Positions 43,781 to 53,382 of a stretch of 64,000 nt of DNA are shown one piece after another. The notes below the pieces were generated by a model, which made no database searches, was not told where the DNA came from, and saw nothing but the letters and a program-made list of their open reading frames with translations. The position numbers and the translations under genes are program-made. Position 1 is the stretch's first letter. Each line of letters opens with the position of its first letter. This DNA comes from Massilia aurea (lineage in GTDB: Bacteria > Pseudomonadota > Gammaproteobacteria > Burkholderiales > Burkholderiaceae_D), in the NCBI RefSeq assembly GCF_014200505.1, contig NZ_JACHBX010000003.1:496001-560000 (forward strand), in the 5' to 3' direction.

Positions 43781-44836
43781 ATGCATTCAGGTTTTCTGCT
43801 GTCGCGCGCCGCTGGCGCACTCGCCATCGTGTGCAGTGCCAGCGCGGCGCATGCCCAGGTCAACGTCACGCTCAGCCCGGCGCAGCCGGCGGTTGGACGC
43901 GACGACAACGTCCTGGTAACCGTCACGCTGACCAATACCTCGAACACGGTCCAGCAATTGCTGCGCTGGCGCACGCCGCAGCAGGTGCTGGAGGCGCCGC
44001 TGTTCGAGGTGCAGCGCGACGGCCAGCCGGTGCGCTACCTGGGCCGCCGCATCAAGCGCGCCGCGCCGGGGCCGGCTGATTACCTGCAACTGGCCCCGGG
44101 CGAGGCGCTCTCGCAGACGGTCGAGCTCTCGCGGTTCTACGAGATGCGCATCACCGGCAACTACACGATCCGCTACCGCAGTCCGGCCATGCCGGCGCCG
44201 GGCGCGACCACCGGCGCGGTCGTGGGCGAGCTGGCCTCCAACCCCGTCACGATCCGGATCGACGGCAGCAGCACGCCGACCCTGCAGGATGCCACCGCCC
44301 CCGGCCCTGGCTTTGCCAACTGCACCAATGCGCAGCAGACGCAGCTGACAACCGCAATGGCGGCCGGACGCGCGATGGCAGCCGACAGCCACGCCTACCT
44401 GACCTCGGGCACACCATACGGCGCGCGCTATGCGATGTGGTTCGGGGCACAGGACGCCGCCCGCGGCGCAAAGGTCACGGCCAATGTCACAGCGATCAGG
44501 GAGGCGTTTGAGAACAAGCCCATCAAGATCGACTGCGATTGCGACGAGTCGTATTTCGCCTACGTGTATCCGGCGCGGCCGTACACGGTTTGGGTGTGCA
44601 AGGCGTTCTGGGCCGCAGCGCTGACCGGAACGGATTCGCGCGGCGGCACGCTGATGCACGAGCTGAGCCACTTCAATGTGGTGGCGGCGACCGACGACCA
44701 CGTGTACGGCCAGGCCGCGGCAGCGGACATGGCGCGCAGCGCGCCGCAACGGGCGATCAACAATGCCGATTCGTATGAGTATTTCGGCGAGAACACGCCG
44801 CGGCAGGCGACTGCGGCCCAGGCTGCAGGGGAGTGA
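43781..44836 (+). CDS. Secreted M35-type (aspzincin) metalloprotease
   Basis: A 351-residue protein with a signal peptide (about 1-25, ending AHA). Residues about 26-165 form an Ig-like N-terminal domain; a C-terminal zinc peptidase of the deuterolysin/lysine-specific M35 type follows. HELSH is at 293-297, and downstream TDDHVYGQ supplies the aspzincin aspartate; the protein ends near NNADSYEYFGENTPR, also family-typical. It should cleave proteins outside the cytoplasm. The N-terminal domain closely resembles the whole mature protein encoded at 52024-52539. The gene precedes vgrG by 6 bp, so it is part of the type VI module, although it carries its own Sec signal. Confidence 0.85.
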   Translation: MHSGFLLSRAAGALAIVCSASAAHAQVNVTLSPAQPAVGRDDNVLVTVTLTNTSNTVQQLLRWRTPQQVLEAPLFEVQRDGQPVRYLGRRIKRAAPGPADYLQLAPGEALSQTVELSRFYEMRITGNYTIRYRSPAMPAPGATTGAVVGELASNPVTIRIDGSSTPTLQDATAPGPGFANCTNAQQTQLTTAMAAGRAMAADSHAYLTSGTPYGARYAMWFGAQDAARGAKVTANVTAIREAFENKPIKIDCDCDESYFAYVYPARPYTVWVCKAFWAAALTGTDSRGGTLMHELSHFNVVAATDDHVYGQAAAADMARSAPQRAINNADSYEYFGENTPRQATAAQAAGE

Positions 44837-44842
44837 TCGACC

Positions 44843-47650
44843 ATGACACTGCTCCCCACTACTCTTGCTGCGGCCTTGGTCAACTACCGGCTCGACACGC
44901 GTAACCGGCCCCTGCGCATGGTGCTGGGCCAGGCCGGCTCCGCCGATTCCAATGCGCTGCTACCGCACCATGCCAGCGCCAGCGAATCAGTGTGCGGCGG
45001 CCTCGAGCTGCAGATTCTGTGCCTGTCCGAAAATGCGACGCTCGAACTGAAGCGTTTTATTGGTCTGCCCTGCGAACTGCAGATCGTGACCGACCGGGGC
45101 AACCTGCGCAGGCTGTGCGGAATCGTCACGGCGGCGGCATCGGGTCACAGCGACGGCGGGGTCGCGAGTTACAAGCTGACTGTGCGCGACGCGCTGTCGG
45201 TGATGGACGCGACGCGCACGACGCGCGTTTTCCGCGACAAGAGTGAGCTCGAGATCATCGAACTGGTCCTCAAAGAGTGGCAAAGAAACAATCCCGTGAT
45301 CGCGGCGACCTTCGACTTCGATATCCACAGCGGTCTGCTCAACCGCAAGCTCCCGAAGCGCGCGCTCACGATGCAGTTGAACGAATCGGATGCCAGCTTC
45401 GTGCGCCGCCTGATGCAGCGCCGCGGCATCGCCTGGTTTTTTCGCCCGGGCAGAACCGACAGGCAGCGTCAGGCCGGCGGCGATGTCGCCGGCATCGGCC
45501 ACTCGTTGGTGCTGTTCGATGATGACAAGGATCTGGCGCGCAATGCAGCCGGGACGATCCGTTTTCACCGCGATGGCGCGACCGAGGAGCGCGACGCGAT
45601 CACGCTCTGGAGCGCCGAGCGCACGCTGGTGCCGGGCCATACGTCGTTGCACAGCTGGGATTACCTGAACCCCGGCAAGGGCGGCTCAACGACCAGTTCG
45701 CCGCTGCGCGTCAACCAGGGCAAGACGGGAAACGCGCTGGCCGCCAACCTGGAACAGTACCAGGTGACGGCGCCGCACCTTGGCGACAACCGGCTCGACC
45801 TGCTGGCCATCAGCGATGCGCTGGTGGCGTACCACGAATTCGTCGCCAAGTGCTTCCATGGCGAAGGCACGGTACGCGACCTGGCCGTTGGCGAGTGGTT
45901 TAGCCTGACCGGCCATCCCGAGATCGACAAGCACCAGCCCGAACAGCGCGAATTCGTCGTGACCGCGCAGCGCATCGATACCACCAACAACTTGCCGGCG
46001 GACGTCAATGCCAAAGTCGAGCGGCTGTTTGCACGCAGCGGCTGGGATATCGTCCGGCTTGACGACACTGCACAAGCGCTGCGCTACCGGTCCAGCTTCA
46101 GCTGTGTGCGGCGCGGCATACGGATCGTGCCGCCGCCACCGGTGATTCCGCAGCCGCAGCTGCAAAGCGCAATCGTTGTCGGACCGAAGGACGAGGCCGT
46201 GTGGTGCGATCACCTGGGGCGCGTCAAGATCCGTTTTCCGGCGACGCGCGCACAGGAACACGCGGACGGCGCAGGTGCATCGGGTTCGGATCGCGACTCG
46301 GCCTGGATACGCGTCGCATCCGGATGGGCGGGTAATGGCGCCGGCAACCAGTGTGGCGCGCGCCTGCTGCCGCCCGTGGGCGCCGAGGTGCTGGTGGCGT
46401 TCGCTGGTGGCGATCCCGACAAGCCGGTCATCATCGCCCAGGTCTATAACGGCGCTGCCCCACCACCGGCCTTCCGGCGCGAAGACGGCCTGCCCGCCAA
46501 CCACTTTCAGTCGGGCCTGCGCAGCCGTGAAATCCACGGCCAGCGCGGCAACCAGCTGCGGCTCGATGACACGACCGGACAGATCAGCGCGCAGCTGGAG
46601 AGCGACCATGCAGCCAGCGAACTCAATCTGGGCTACCTGACCGAACCGCGCCAGGAAGGCAGCGCCAGGCCGCGCGGCGAAGGGGCCGAATTACGCACCG
46701 AAGAAGCCATTGCACTGCACGCGGCGCGCGGCATTCTGCTCAGCGCCTGGAAGCTGCTGGGTGGCGGCGACAAGGGTGCGCAACTGGCGCGCGACGATTA
46801 TCTTGGCCTGCTGCGCGACTGCGGCGAACTGTGCGCGTCGCTGGGCACCTACGCGGCGCAGCACAACGGGTTGGCCATCGACACGGCCGAGCAAGAGGCG
46901 CTGCTGGCGCGCTTCACGGGGTGGGAAGACGGCAGCAATACCAAGCCGGAGGCGGCGCAGCCGGGCGAACCGGTGATCGCCGTGACGTCCCCGGCAGGAA
47001 TCGGCTTTGCCAGCTCGAAAGCCGTGGTCAGCTACGCGGGCACCAACGTCGACACCGCCGCGCAGCAGCACATGCAACTGACTGCGGGCCAGCGGTTCTC
47101 GGTCAATGCCGGCAAAGGGCTGTCGCTGTTCGCGCATCACGGCGGGCTGCATGCAATCGCCCACAACGGCAAGCTCCTGTTGCAAAGCCAGCACGACGAC
47201 ACGGCCATCGAATCGGCGCAGAACATGCAGCTCACGGCGACGGAAGGCACGGTGACGGTAACGGGCAAGGTCATCCTGCTGGTGGCGGCGGACGGTTCGT
47301 TCCTTAAGCTGGGCGACGGCCCGCCTGTACTGGGCAGCAAGGCGCCTCTGCGGTTTCATGCACCGGATTACACGCTCGACGGGCCTGAATCGATGGCGGC
47401 GCAGTTTCCTGATTTTGGCGCCGGCGGTGCGGATCAAAAACTGGAACTGCGCTACCCACGGGGCGTGGCGGACGACGACGGCGCCGAGCCGCTGGGGGCG
47501 CTGGTGAAGGACATGAAGATGCACGTGGCGCTCAGCGACGGCACGAGCCTGGAGGGTGTCAGCGATGCACAGGGCAAATCTGAATTGCTGGCGCGTGATG
47601 CGATGCATATGGCTGAGATCGTGCTGTCGCGCGGCGGCAAAGAACAATAG
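44843..47650 (+). CDS. vgrG: Type VI secretion spike protein VgrG
   Basis: A 935-residue VgrG. The gp27/gp44-like base (about 1-430, with DASFVRRLMQRRGIAWFF) leads into a gp5-like OB fold (VVGPKDEAVWCDHLGRVKIR, then SGWAGNGAGNQCGARLLPPV, with VLVAFAGGDPDKPVI). A C-terminal DUF2345-type beta-helix extension follows (TAGQRFSVNAGKGLSLFAHH, ALVKDMKMHVALSDG). The last ~100 residues probably bind the cargo adaptor. No T6SS structural genes (tss) are in the window, so this is an orphan vgrG module that relies on an apparatus encoded elsewhere. The lipase gene starts 9 bp after its stop. Confidence 0.93.
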   Translation: MTLLPTTLAAALVNYRLDTRNRPLRMVLGQAGSADSNALLPHHASASESVCGGLELQILCLSENATLELKRFIGLPCELQIVTDRGNLRRLCGIVTAAASGHSDGGVASYKLTVRDALSVMDATRTTRVFRDKSELEIIELVLKEWQRNNPVIAATFDFDIHSGLLNRKLPKRALTMQLNESDASFVRRLMQRRGIAWFFRPGRTDRQRQAGGDVAGIGHSLVLFDDDKDLARNAAGTIRFHRDGATEERDAITLWSAERTLVPGHTSLHSWDYLNPGKGGSTTSSPLRVNQGKTGNALAANLEQYQVTAPHLGDNRLDLLAISDALVAYHEFVAKCFHGEGTVRDLAVGEWFSLTGHPEIDKHQPEQREFVVTAQRIDTTNNLPADVNAKVERLFARSGWDIVRLDDTAQALRYRSSFSCVRRGIRIVPPPPVIPQPQLQSAIVVGPKDEAVWCDHLGRVKIRFPATRAQEHADGAGASGSDRDSAWIRVASGWAGNGAGNQCGARLLPPVGAEVLVAFAGGDPDKPVIIAQVYNGAAPPPAFRREDGLPANHFQSGLRSREIHGQRGNQLRLDDTTGQISAQLESDHAASELNLGYLTEPRQEGSARPRGEGAELRTEEAIALHAARGILLSAWKLLGGGDKGAQLARDDYLGLLRDCGELCASLGTYAAQHNGLAIDTAEQEALLARFTGWEDGSNTKPEAAQPGEPVIAVTSPAGIGFASSKAVVSYAGTNVDTAAQQHMQLTAGQRFSVNAGKGLSLFAHHGGLHAIAHNGKLLLQSQHDDTAIESAQNMQLTATEGTVTVTGKVILLVAADGSFLKLGDGPPVLGSKAPLRFHAPDYTLDGPESMAAQFPDFGAGGADQKLELRYPRGVADDDGAEPLGALVKDMKMHVALSDGTSLEGVSDAQGKSELLARDAMHMAEIVLSRGGKEQ

Positions 47651-47659
47651 GAGAGTGAG

Positions 47660-49912
47660 ATGGCCAACAAATATCCGAAAAGTGAATACGTCATCAAACG
47701 CGATAACGCGCTGCTGCAACCTTGTCGCATCGGCGACAAAATTGTCGACGTACCTCGCGAGCAACCCTGCAACATCATCGTGGTACATGGCGTAAATGAT
47801 GTGGGCACCAGCTATAACGCGGTCGAAGAAGGGCTGTGCGCGGGACTGCAGGATCGCCTGCTGCGCAAGTTCAAGCCTGGGACGTACCGGATGCCTGGCG
47901 CGAAGGACAAGGAGACGCTGCTGGATGATCCTGATGCGGTGTTTTTCAAACGTGACCAGAAGGAGGATGCAGATAGTCCGGTGATTCCATTTTATTGGGG
48001 TTTTCGTGAGGTCGGCAATCTGACGAAGACAGTGAACGGCCAGAAGACGGATCGCAACGGCAATCGCCTTGACAAGGACCTGTCCAAGGGAGGTGGCCCT
48101 TTTGGCAATGCCACCAGCACCCTGCCCGATATGTGGAACAAGGGGGTATTTGCGCCGTTCGACCCGGCCGGTGATCCACTCCGACCTGTCAAGAACGGAC
48201 CGGGCCGAATGTACATGGTGCTTGCTGCGCGACGCCTGGCGGCGCTGGTGGCAATGATTCGCCAGTATGAGCCCAATGACACTGTCAACATCGTTGCGCA
48301 CAGCCAGGGTTGTTTGATCAGTTTGCTGGCACAGGCTTTCCTGATGGAGATGGGTGAGCGTACGGCGGATACGCTGATTCTGACGCATCCGCCGTATAGC
48401 CTGGATGAAAAGATGGGCATGGCAATGCGGACCGCTACCTTTGTTACAGGTGACAGCGACAAGGCCATGGAAGGGTTTTACGACCTGATCGCCAGCAGAC
48501 AAAACGTCCACGCGCGCCTGCAGACGCTGGTCAATATTGTCGCCGGTGTTGCGAAGTCGAAGGGAACCTCACCCCTGTTCGGAAAGATCAGCGAGACCGA
48601 CTCCTGCGGGATGGTGCACGGGCGCTGGAAGGCGGATGCTGATCGCGACAACCGGGGCAAAGTTTATTTGTACTTCAGCCCGGAAGACATGACGGTCGCT
48701 CTCGACAATATGCGCGGGATTGGCTGGCAAGGGATACCTGACGCTGTTGCGTACTTAATCGCCCCACCCCCTTCGAACAAGATAGACGTGCTCAGCGATG
48801 AAGCGAAGTTCGGGCCGTCGCCGTCAATGCTGAAGGTAGAACGCATGGCGCTCAAGGAAATGGGGCCCTCGTTTCGTCAACGCGTTTTTACCGGAAAGCT
48901 GCGAGCTGCCGCCGGGCTGGCGAAACCTGCGCCAGTGCTGATCGGTCAACCACCACATGACTTTGTATTGCGACTGCCAGGAGAGGATGACCATGCCCAT
49001 GTAGCATCCAGCGGACGTATGCTGCGTCAATCGTTACCGCAGGCAGGACAGTTCAGCCTCGACTATCCCGTGTATCGCTTTGGCATCCGAACAATCAATG
49101 GAGAAGCGCTCAAAACACCCTGCGAAGCCGATATTTGGGGCAACCAAGTCAGTCCAGACAAAATTCCAACGCATTCCATGCTCGCGCACCTCAAGCGTGA
49201 AAACCGCGGGCCCTGTGAGGAAGTCGATCCGATTGATGCCGCCACCGCCGTTGCGAGCAATAAAGGCCTGCTTGTCAAGACCGTAGGGCTGCCGGCGTCT
49301 GTTGTCGCATCGGTCGAGCGCGGAGGGGCTGATGACGTCTCGGAGCAAGACCGTCAACGGCTGGAAGTCGCATACAACAATTCCCAATTCCCAGGCAATA
49401 CCAACCCGGATGACATGTCGCGCATCTTATGGGCCACGCGCTACAAACATGTCATTTCCGCGCAGGTACAGGAAAGTCCAAATGCTGCAAGGCTGCGCTG
49501 GCAGCAGGAAGTCAGTCCGAAATCGTTTCATAGCGCAATTTTTGGAAGCAGCAAAAATCATCAGCGAGTCACTGCGTACGACTTATCGATCGGAAGTGGC
49601 AAAGCGGTAAGTGATCCGGCCTTCTATGCCTATTTGTGCGCGGTGGCGGATTGGCGGTTGAAGAAGACAATAAATATTAAAAAAGCACGTAAAGGTATTT
49701 TGACTTGGAGCGAATTCCTTTTTTCATTCAGTGCCTTCTACGCAAATGAGCCCGATTGGAGAAGGCAGCTAATAGTAGGCAATGCCGACTATTACAGCAG
49801 CGGTGCGCTTCCACACGGACTGCCTCTGCTTGGGGGTGGACTTTGGGACATCGTCATCTCAGAAACAATCTCAGGCAAGCGCGTGATGTCCGCTTCGAAA
49901 GGAAAATCGTGA
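47660..49912 (+). CDS. Tle3-family type VI lipase effector (DUF3274)
   Basis: A 750-residue alpha/beta hydrolase. NIIVVHGVNDVGTSYNAVEE gives the oxyanion-side strand, and VNIVAHSQGCLISLLAQA carries the nucleophile Ser215 in AHSQG. A long C-terminal region matches DUF3274 as I remember it from the Tle3 group. Tle3 enzymes are phospholipases delivered by VgrG into the periplasm of rival cells. The order vgrG, tle3, tla3-like, PAAR fits the Pseudomonas aeruginosa VgrG2b-Tle3 locus. That locus also has an immunity gene (tli3) next to the lipase; none is found here between vgrG and tle3. The stop overlaps the next start by 4 bp. Confidence 0.85.
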   Translation: MANKYPKSEYVIKRDNALLQPCRIGDKIVDVPREQPCNIIVVHGVNDVGTSYNAVEEGLCAGLQDRLLRKFKPGTYRMPGAKDKETLLDDPDAVFFKRDQKEDADSPVIPFYWGFREVGNLTKTVNGQKTDRNGNRLDKDLSKGGGPFGNATSTLPDMWNKGVFAPFDPAGDPLRPVKNGPGRMYMVLAARRLAALVAMIRQYEPNDTVNIVAHSQGCLISLLAQAFLMEMGERTADTLILTHPPYSLDEKMGMAMRTATFVTGDSDKAMEGFYDLIASRQNVHARLQTLVNIVAGVAKSKGTSPLFGKISETDSCGMVHGRWKADADRDNRGKVYLYFSPEDMTVALDNMRGIGWQGIPDAVAYLIAPPPSNKIDVLSDEAKFGPSPSMLKVERMALKEMGPSFRQRVFTGKLRAAAGLAKPAPVLIGQPPHDFVLRLPGEDDHAHVASSGRMLRQSLPQAGQFSLDYPVYRFGIRTINGEALKTPCEADIWGNQVSPDKIPTHSMLAHLKRENRGPCEEVDPIDAATAVASNKGLLVKTVGLPASVVASVERGGADDVSEQDRQRLEVAYNNSQFPGNTNPDDMSRILWATRYKHVISAQVQESPNAARLRWQQEVSPKSFHSAIFGSSKNHQRVTAYDLSIGSGKAVSDPAFYAYLCAVADWRLKKTINIKKARKGILTWSEFLFSFSAFYANEPDWRRQLIVGNADYYSSGALPHGLPLLGGGLWDIVISETISGKRVMSASKGKS

Positions 49913-51729
49913 AAAATAGCCTGTTGGATGACTTCCCGACCGCGTTACCCAAGAAGTGGAAATATGTATTGGGAGCAGCAATCACTTTTCCGGTGTTATT
50001 CCTGATAGGGATCGCATTCGATCTCAGCGTATTACGCCCGGATCTTGGCAACTTCAATGTGGAGACAACGATGGACAAAGTGCATTGGTTCGGCATTCCC
50101 CTCATGGTAGTCATGATTTTATTCGGCGGAAAGTGGCTGTTTGACTCAAGTGCTATTCATGAACGCCAACGGGCATGGCAGCAAAAAAATCATCAACTCA
50201 AGGAACAGGAAAAGCTCGATAAGAAATCGGAACAATCCCGGCGCGAATACGTGCTGGAAGTAATTGGATTGGGCGTTACGGTCGAACAGTACCGTCAAGG
50301 CAAGCTTTGGCAAGCGTTGCAGGGAGGCGAGCCCTACAACAGCATTCGTGAACCCGATCCCAAAAAATATCCATGGTCCAGAATCGACAAAATAGGACAG
50401 ACAGGCAGCCGCGCTTGCGACGCGCTGGAAAATGGCGCCGATCCATCTCCCATGTTTTGGGGTGTGCCAACCATGTATGCCGGCGGGCCGATCAACAACC
50501 CTGCAGAGCAGCCGAGTGCAGTCATGCCGATGGAGGGCCTTGCATCCAGCGCCGAAGGTACCGGCATGGCCTGGCACCTGTTCGTCACTGGCCCATGGAT
50601 GCTTGCAGAAAGGCCAGACCGGTTACTGGAGCAGGCCTTTGCCTTTTTCGATGCACATCCCGATCTTCCTTATCTCGTCCTGTTAAGTGCCGACGATGCA
50701 GCAGACCGCGGTTATATGCAGATACCCGGCAGCGCCCCCCTTGTCCGTGACGGATACTACATTCCCGAGTACTCCGATGCCAGTGCGGTCTTCGTCCTAG
50801 CCCGGCGCGAGCGGGTCGAGCCGTTGCGGCCCTATGCATGGACCGACCCGGACAATAACTATTTGCAAGAAACCCTGCGCCAGATGTACTACCAACTCAT
50901 GAGCACAGTCCCCATGCGCCCAGAGTTGAAAGCCGAGTGGCCCCACATCACCAGACAACCCACCGTCGCCGAATGGCTCCCCGCCGCCGCGAAATTCGCC
51001 AAACACCCCATCTTCGACCGCCCCGAAAGCACACTGCTCGACGACTACAAGCGCTGGGCCAATCCGCCCCCGAAAGACTGGAAGCCCACCCCCTGGTTCC
51101 CGGTCCCCTGGAACCGCAACCAGCTCGCTGCCTTCGACGCCCTGCCCTCGATGGGCTTCATCCACCGCCCCGTATTCGTCAAGTTCGAGGATGACGAAGG
51201 CAAGCCGGTCAAGCGCCGCGACGCGCGTCAAAAGCTGCTGGAAGCCGGCTGGCAGCAGGCGCTGCAGACGCTGCCCGAAGCGCAGCGCGCCGCAGGCCCG
51301 GCGCGCATCATCGCCGCGTTCAATCACGACACCGAACAGAAGATCGCGCTGGCAGGCACGCTGCACGCATACGCCGCGCAGGGTGGCCCGGACATCGACA
51401 CCGGCAAGACGTCGCAGTTCATCGACACCGACCAGCGCATGGGCAATACCGGGGCCGCGACCTTCTTCGTGCAGATGGCGGTGGGCGTGATGGGCAGCTA
51501 TATCGACGGCGGCGCCTCGGCCGCGATCAACCTGCGCGATCCGACCGGCGCCAGCATCGTGTTCATCAGCCCGCCGAGCAAGGAACGGCGCGAATCGCAA
51601 GGCGCGAACATCTTCAAGCACATTGTCCAGCCGTCGATCGATCCGGACAACTACAAGCCACCGACAGTAGCCTCGGTGCTGGGCGAAAAGGCAGACGCCA
51701 TCCCCGAACACGACAGTGCAGGCGACTAA
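49909..51729 (+). CDS. Tla3-like type VI lipase adaptor (DUF2875)
   Basis: A 606-residue protein with a GTG start at 49909 that overlaps the tle3 stop (GTGA). Two membrane helices near the N-terminus (about 18-40 and 57-75) precede a charged coiled segment (HERQRAWQQKNHQLKEQEKL) and a large soluble domain. The latter contains FWGVPTMYAGG, MAWHLFVTGPWMLAERPDRL and YLVLLSADDAADRGY, typical of DUF2875 as I recall it. In P. aeruginosa, Tla3 (DUF2875) loads Tle3 onto VgrG. Gene order and coupling to the lipase support the same adaptor role. Confidence 0.82.
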   Translation: MKNSLLDDFPTALPKKWKYVLGAAITFPVLFLIGIAFDLSVLRPDLGNFNVETTMDKVHWFGIPLMVVMILFGGKWLFDSSAIHERQRAWQQKNHQLKEQEKLDKKSEQSRREYVLEVIGLGVTVEQYRQGKLWQALQGGEPYNSIREPDPKKYPWSRIDKIGQTGSRACDALENGADPSPMFWGVPTMYAGGPINNPAEQPSAVMPMEGLASSAEGTGMAWHLFVTGPWMLAERPDRLLEQAFAFFDAHPDLPYLVLLSADDAADRGYMQIPGSAPLVRDGYYIPEYSDASAVFVLARRERVEPLRPYAWTDPDNNYLQETLRQMYYQLMSTVPMRPELKAEWPHITRQPTVAEWLPAAAKFAKHPIFDRPESTLLDDYKRWANPPPKDWKPTPWFPVPWNRNQLAAFDALPSMGFIHRPVFVKFEDDEGKPVKRRDARQKLLEAGWQQALQTLPEAQRAAGPARIIAAFNHDTEQKIALAGTLHAYAAQGGPDIDTGKTSQFIDTDQRMGNTGAATFFVQMAVGVMGSYIDGGASAAINLRDPTGASIVFISPPSKERRESQGANIFKHIVQPSIDPDNYKPPTVASVLGEKADAIPEHDSAGD

Positions 51730-51755
51730 ATCACCGTCAAAAGAAAGGCTCAATC

Positions 51756-52022
51756 ATGCGCAACATCATCAGGCTCGGCGACGCCACGTCGCATGGCGGC
51801 AAGGTCCTCAGCGTCAGCGCGCGGCATGTCAGGGTGGGCGGTATTCCTGTAGCGTGCGTGGGCGACACCTGCAGTTGCCCCATCAAAGGTCACAATGGCT
51901 GCAAGATCGTCAGCGGCTCGGCGCAGCATAAAATCGACGGCAAGCTGATTGCCTTCGATGGCGACAAGACGAGTTGTGGCGCGACGCTGATTGCCAGCGC
52001 CACCAACTGCAAGGCGCCCTGA
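51756..52022 (+). CDS. PAAR-domain spike tip protein
   Basis: An 88-residue PAAR protein (IIRLGDATSHGGKVLSVSAR, VGGIPVACVGDTCSCP, FDGDKTSCGATLIAS) with the conserved His and Cys residues that bind zinc. It caps the VgrG trimer and sharpens the type VI spike. It is last in the plus-strand module and nearly touches the convergent gene at 52024. Confidence 0.92.
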   Translation: MRNIIRLGDATSHGGKVLSVSARHVRVGGIPVACVGDTCSCPIKGHNGCKIVSGSAQHKIDGKLIAFDGDKTSCGATLIASATNCKAP

Positions 52023-52023
52023 A

Positions 52024-52539
52024 TCAGCGCGCGGCCATCCTGACCGTGTGCGAGAACTTCACCGGCAGCGCCGGGCTGCTCTTGATGCCGCCCGCGTCGA
52101 GCTTGCGCAAATCGGTCACCCACGGGCCGGCGTAACGGATCTCGTAACTGTGCTGGCCCGGCTTGAATGCATACGCCTGCGTGATGTCGAGCGTGTTCAG
52201 GTAGGTCGTCTGCGGTTTGACCTCAAGATAATCGGCAGCATTCAGCGGGCCGCGCTTGACCATGCGGCCCGTGTACGCAACCGTGTCCGTCAGTGAACTC
52301 AGCGCAAAACGGGGGGCGCTCAGATCGTCGCCCAGCGCGATCTCGCGCGGGATCCATATCGGTACATCGCCCCGGTTCTCGATCAGCACCCGCACCTTGA
52401 CCTTGCCGGCCCCGGTTTCCACTTCAAGCCGATGCTGGACGTTCACCTTGGCCTCCACGGCCTTGACCACGCCAACTACGCCGACCAGCGCCAGCACCAT
52501 TGCCAGCTTGGCCGCCGGCGAGCTTCGTTTGACATGCAT
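52024..52539 (-). CDS. Secreted protein related to the N-terminal domain of the M35 protease
   Basis: A 171-residue protein with a signal or anchor segment (about 10-29, LAMVLALVGVVGVVKAVEA). The mature part aligns with the N-terminal domain of the protease at 43781-44836: YTGRMVKRGPLNAADYLEV against YLGRRIKRAAPGPADYLQL, and GQHSYEIRYAGP against GNYTIRYRSP. It has no protease domain. It is convergent with the PAAR gene, with one base between stops. The position at the end of an effector module and the periplasmic location fit an immunity or inhibitor protein for the protease or the lipase, but this is inference. Confidence 0.75.
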   Translation of the reverse strand: MHVKRSSPAAKLAMVLALVGVVGVVKAVEAKVNVQHRLEVETGAGKVKVRVLIENRGDVPIWIPREIALGDDLSAPRFALSSLTDTVAYTGRMVKRGPLNAADYLEVKPQTTYLNTLDITQAYAFKPGQHSYEIRYAGPWVTDLRKLDAGGIKSSPALPVKFSHTVRMAAR

Positions 52540-52617
52540 TGCGACTCCTCGAGGATCACGGCAGGCGTCACCCGCGCGACGCTGCCTGTCGATTATGACA
52601 TGATTCGATCAATACAT

Positions 52618-53373
52618 TCACGGAAGTATGTTTCCACCGGTCTCAGGCAGCGCTGCCAGGATCATCACCGCCACGCGCCGGTTGCGTGCCTTGCCTGCTT
52701 CGTCGGTGTTAGGCGCCACCGGGCGCGTCGCGGCAAAGCCGATCGCCGACAGGCGTACCTCGGGCACGCCGTTGGCGGCGAACAGCCGCACCACGCTGCT
52801 CGCGCGCGCGGTCGACAATTCCCAGTTCGACGGATACAGCGGATTGGCGATCGGCAGGTCGTCCGTATGGCCTTCGACCTCAATCCGGTGCGAGTCGTTT
52901 TTGAGCAGGCCGGCCACCTGCGCCAGGATGACCTGGCCTTCGCCATCCAGCACTGCCTCGCCCTGCGGGAACAGAATGCTGGCGTTGATCTCGACGCTGA
53001 TGCCGCGCGCGTTCTGGATCACCCGCACCTGGCCCGACTTCACCAGCGGCAGCAGGGTCGCCGACAGTTCGCGCGCCATCACGCCCATCTTTTCCTGTTC
53101 GCGCCGCGCGGCTTCGTTGCGGCGGCGGTTGATGATGTGCGACAGCGGCAGCACGGGTTCGACATTGGTGTTGACTTTGGTGGCCGCGCCGCGCCCGCCA
53201 AAGGCATCGCCCAGCGCATCGGACAGCACCTGGTACTTGCCCTCGTTGACGATGGAGATGGCGTACATGACGACGAAAAACGCGAACAGCAGCGTGATCA
53301 GGTCGGCGTACGAAATCAGCCAGCGTTCGTGGTGTTCGGTGGGGACATCGTCGTCGTAGCGCTTGCGGGCCAT
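52618..53373 (-). CDS. motD: Flagellar stator protein MotD (MotB-like)
   Basis: A 251-residue protein with a single membrane helix carrying the proton-binding Asp24 (SYADLITLLFAFFVVMYAIS) and a C-terminal OmpA-like peptidoglycan-binding domain (EVEGHTDDLPIANPLYPSNW, ELSTARA). The HERWLISYADLIT opening is typical of MotB/MotD. It forms the second type of proton stator with MotC, which precedes it by 9 bp. Its place after fliA matches pseudomonad-type motCD. Confidence 0.92.
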   Translation of the reverse strand: MARKRYDDDVPTEHHERWLISYADLITLLFAFFVVMYAISIVNEGKYQVLSDALGDAFGGRGAATKVNTNVEPVLPLSHIINRRRNEAARREQEKMGVMARELSATLLPLVKSGQVRVIQNARGISVEINASILFPQGEAVLDGEGQVILAQVAGLLKNDSHRIEVEGHTDDLPIANPLYPSNWELSTARASSVVRLFAANGVPEVRLSAIGFAATRPVAPNTDEAGKARNRRVAVMILAALPETGGNILP

Positions 53374-53382
53374 GGCGGTTGG

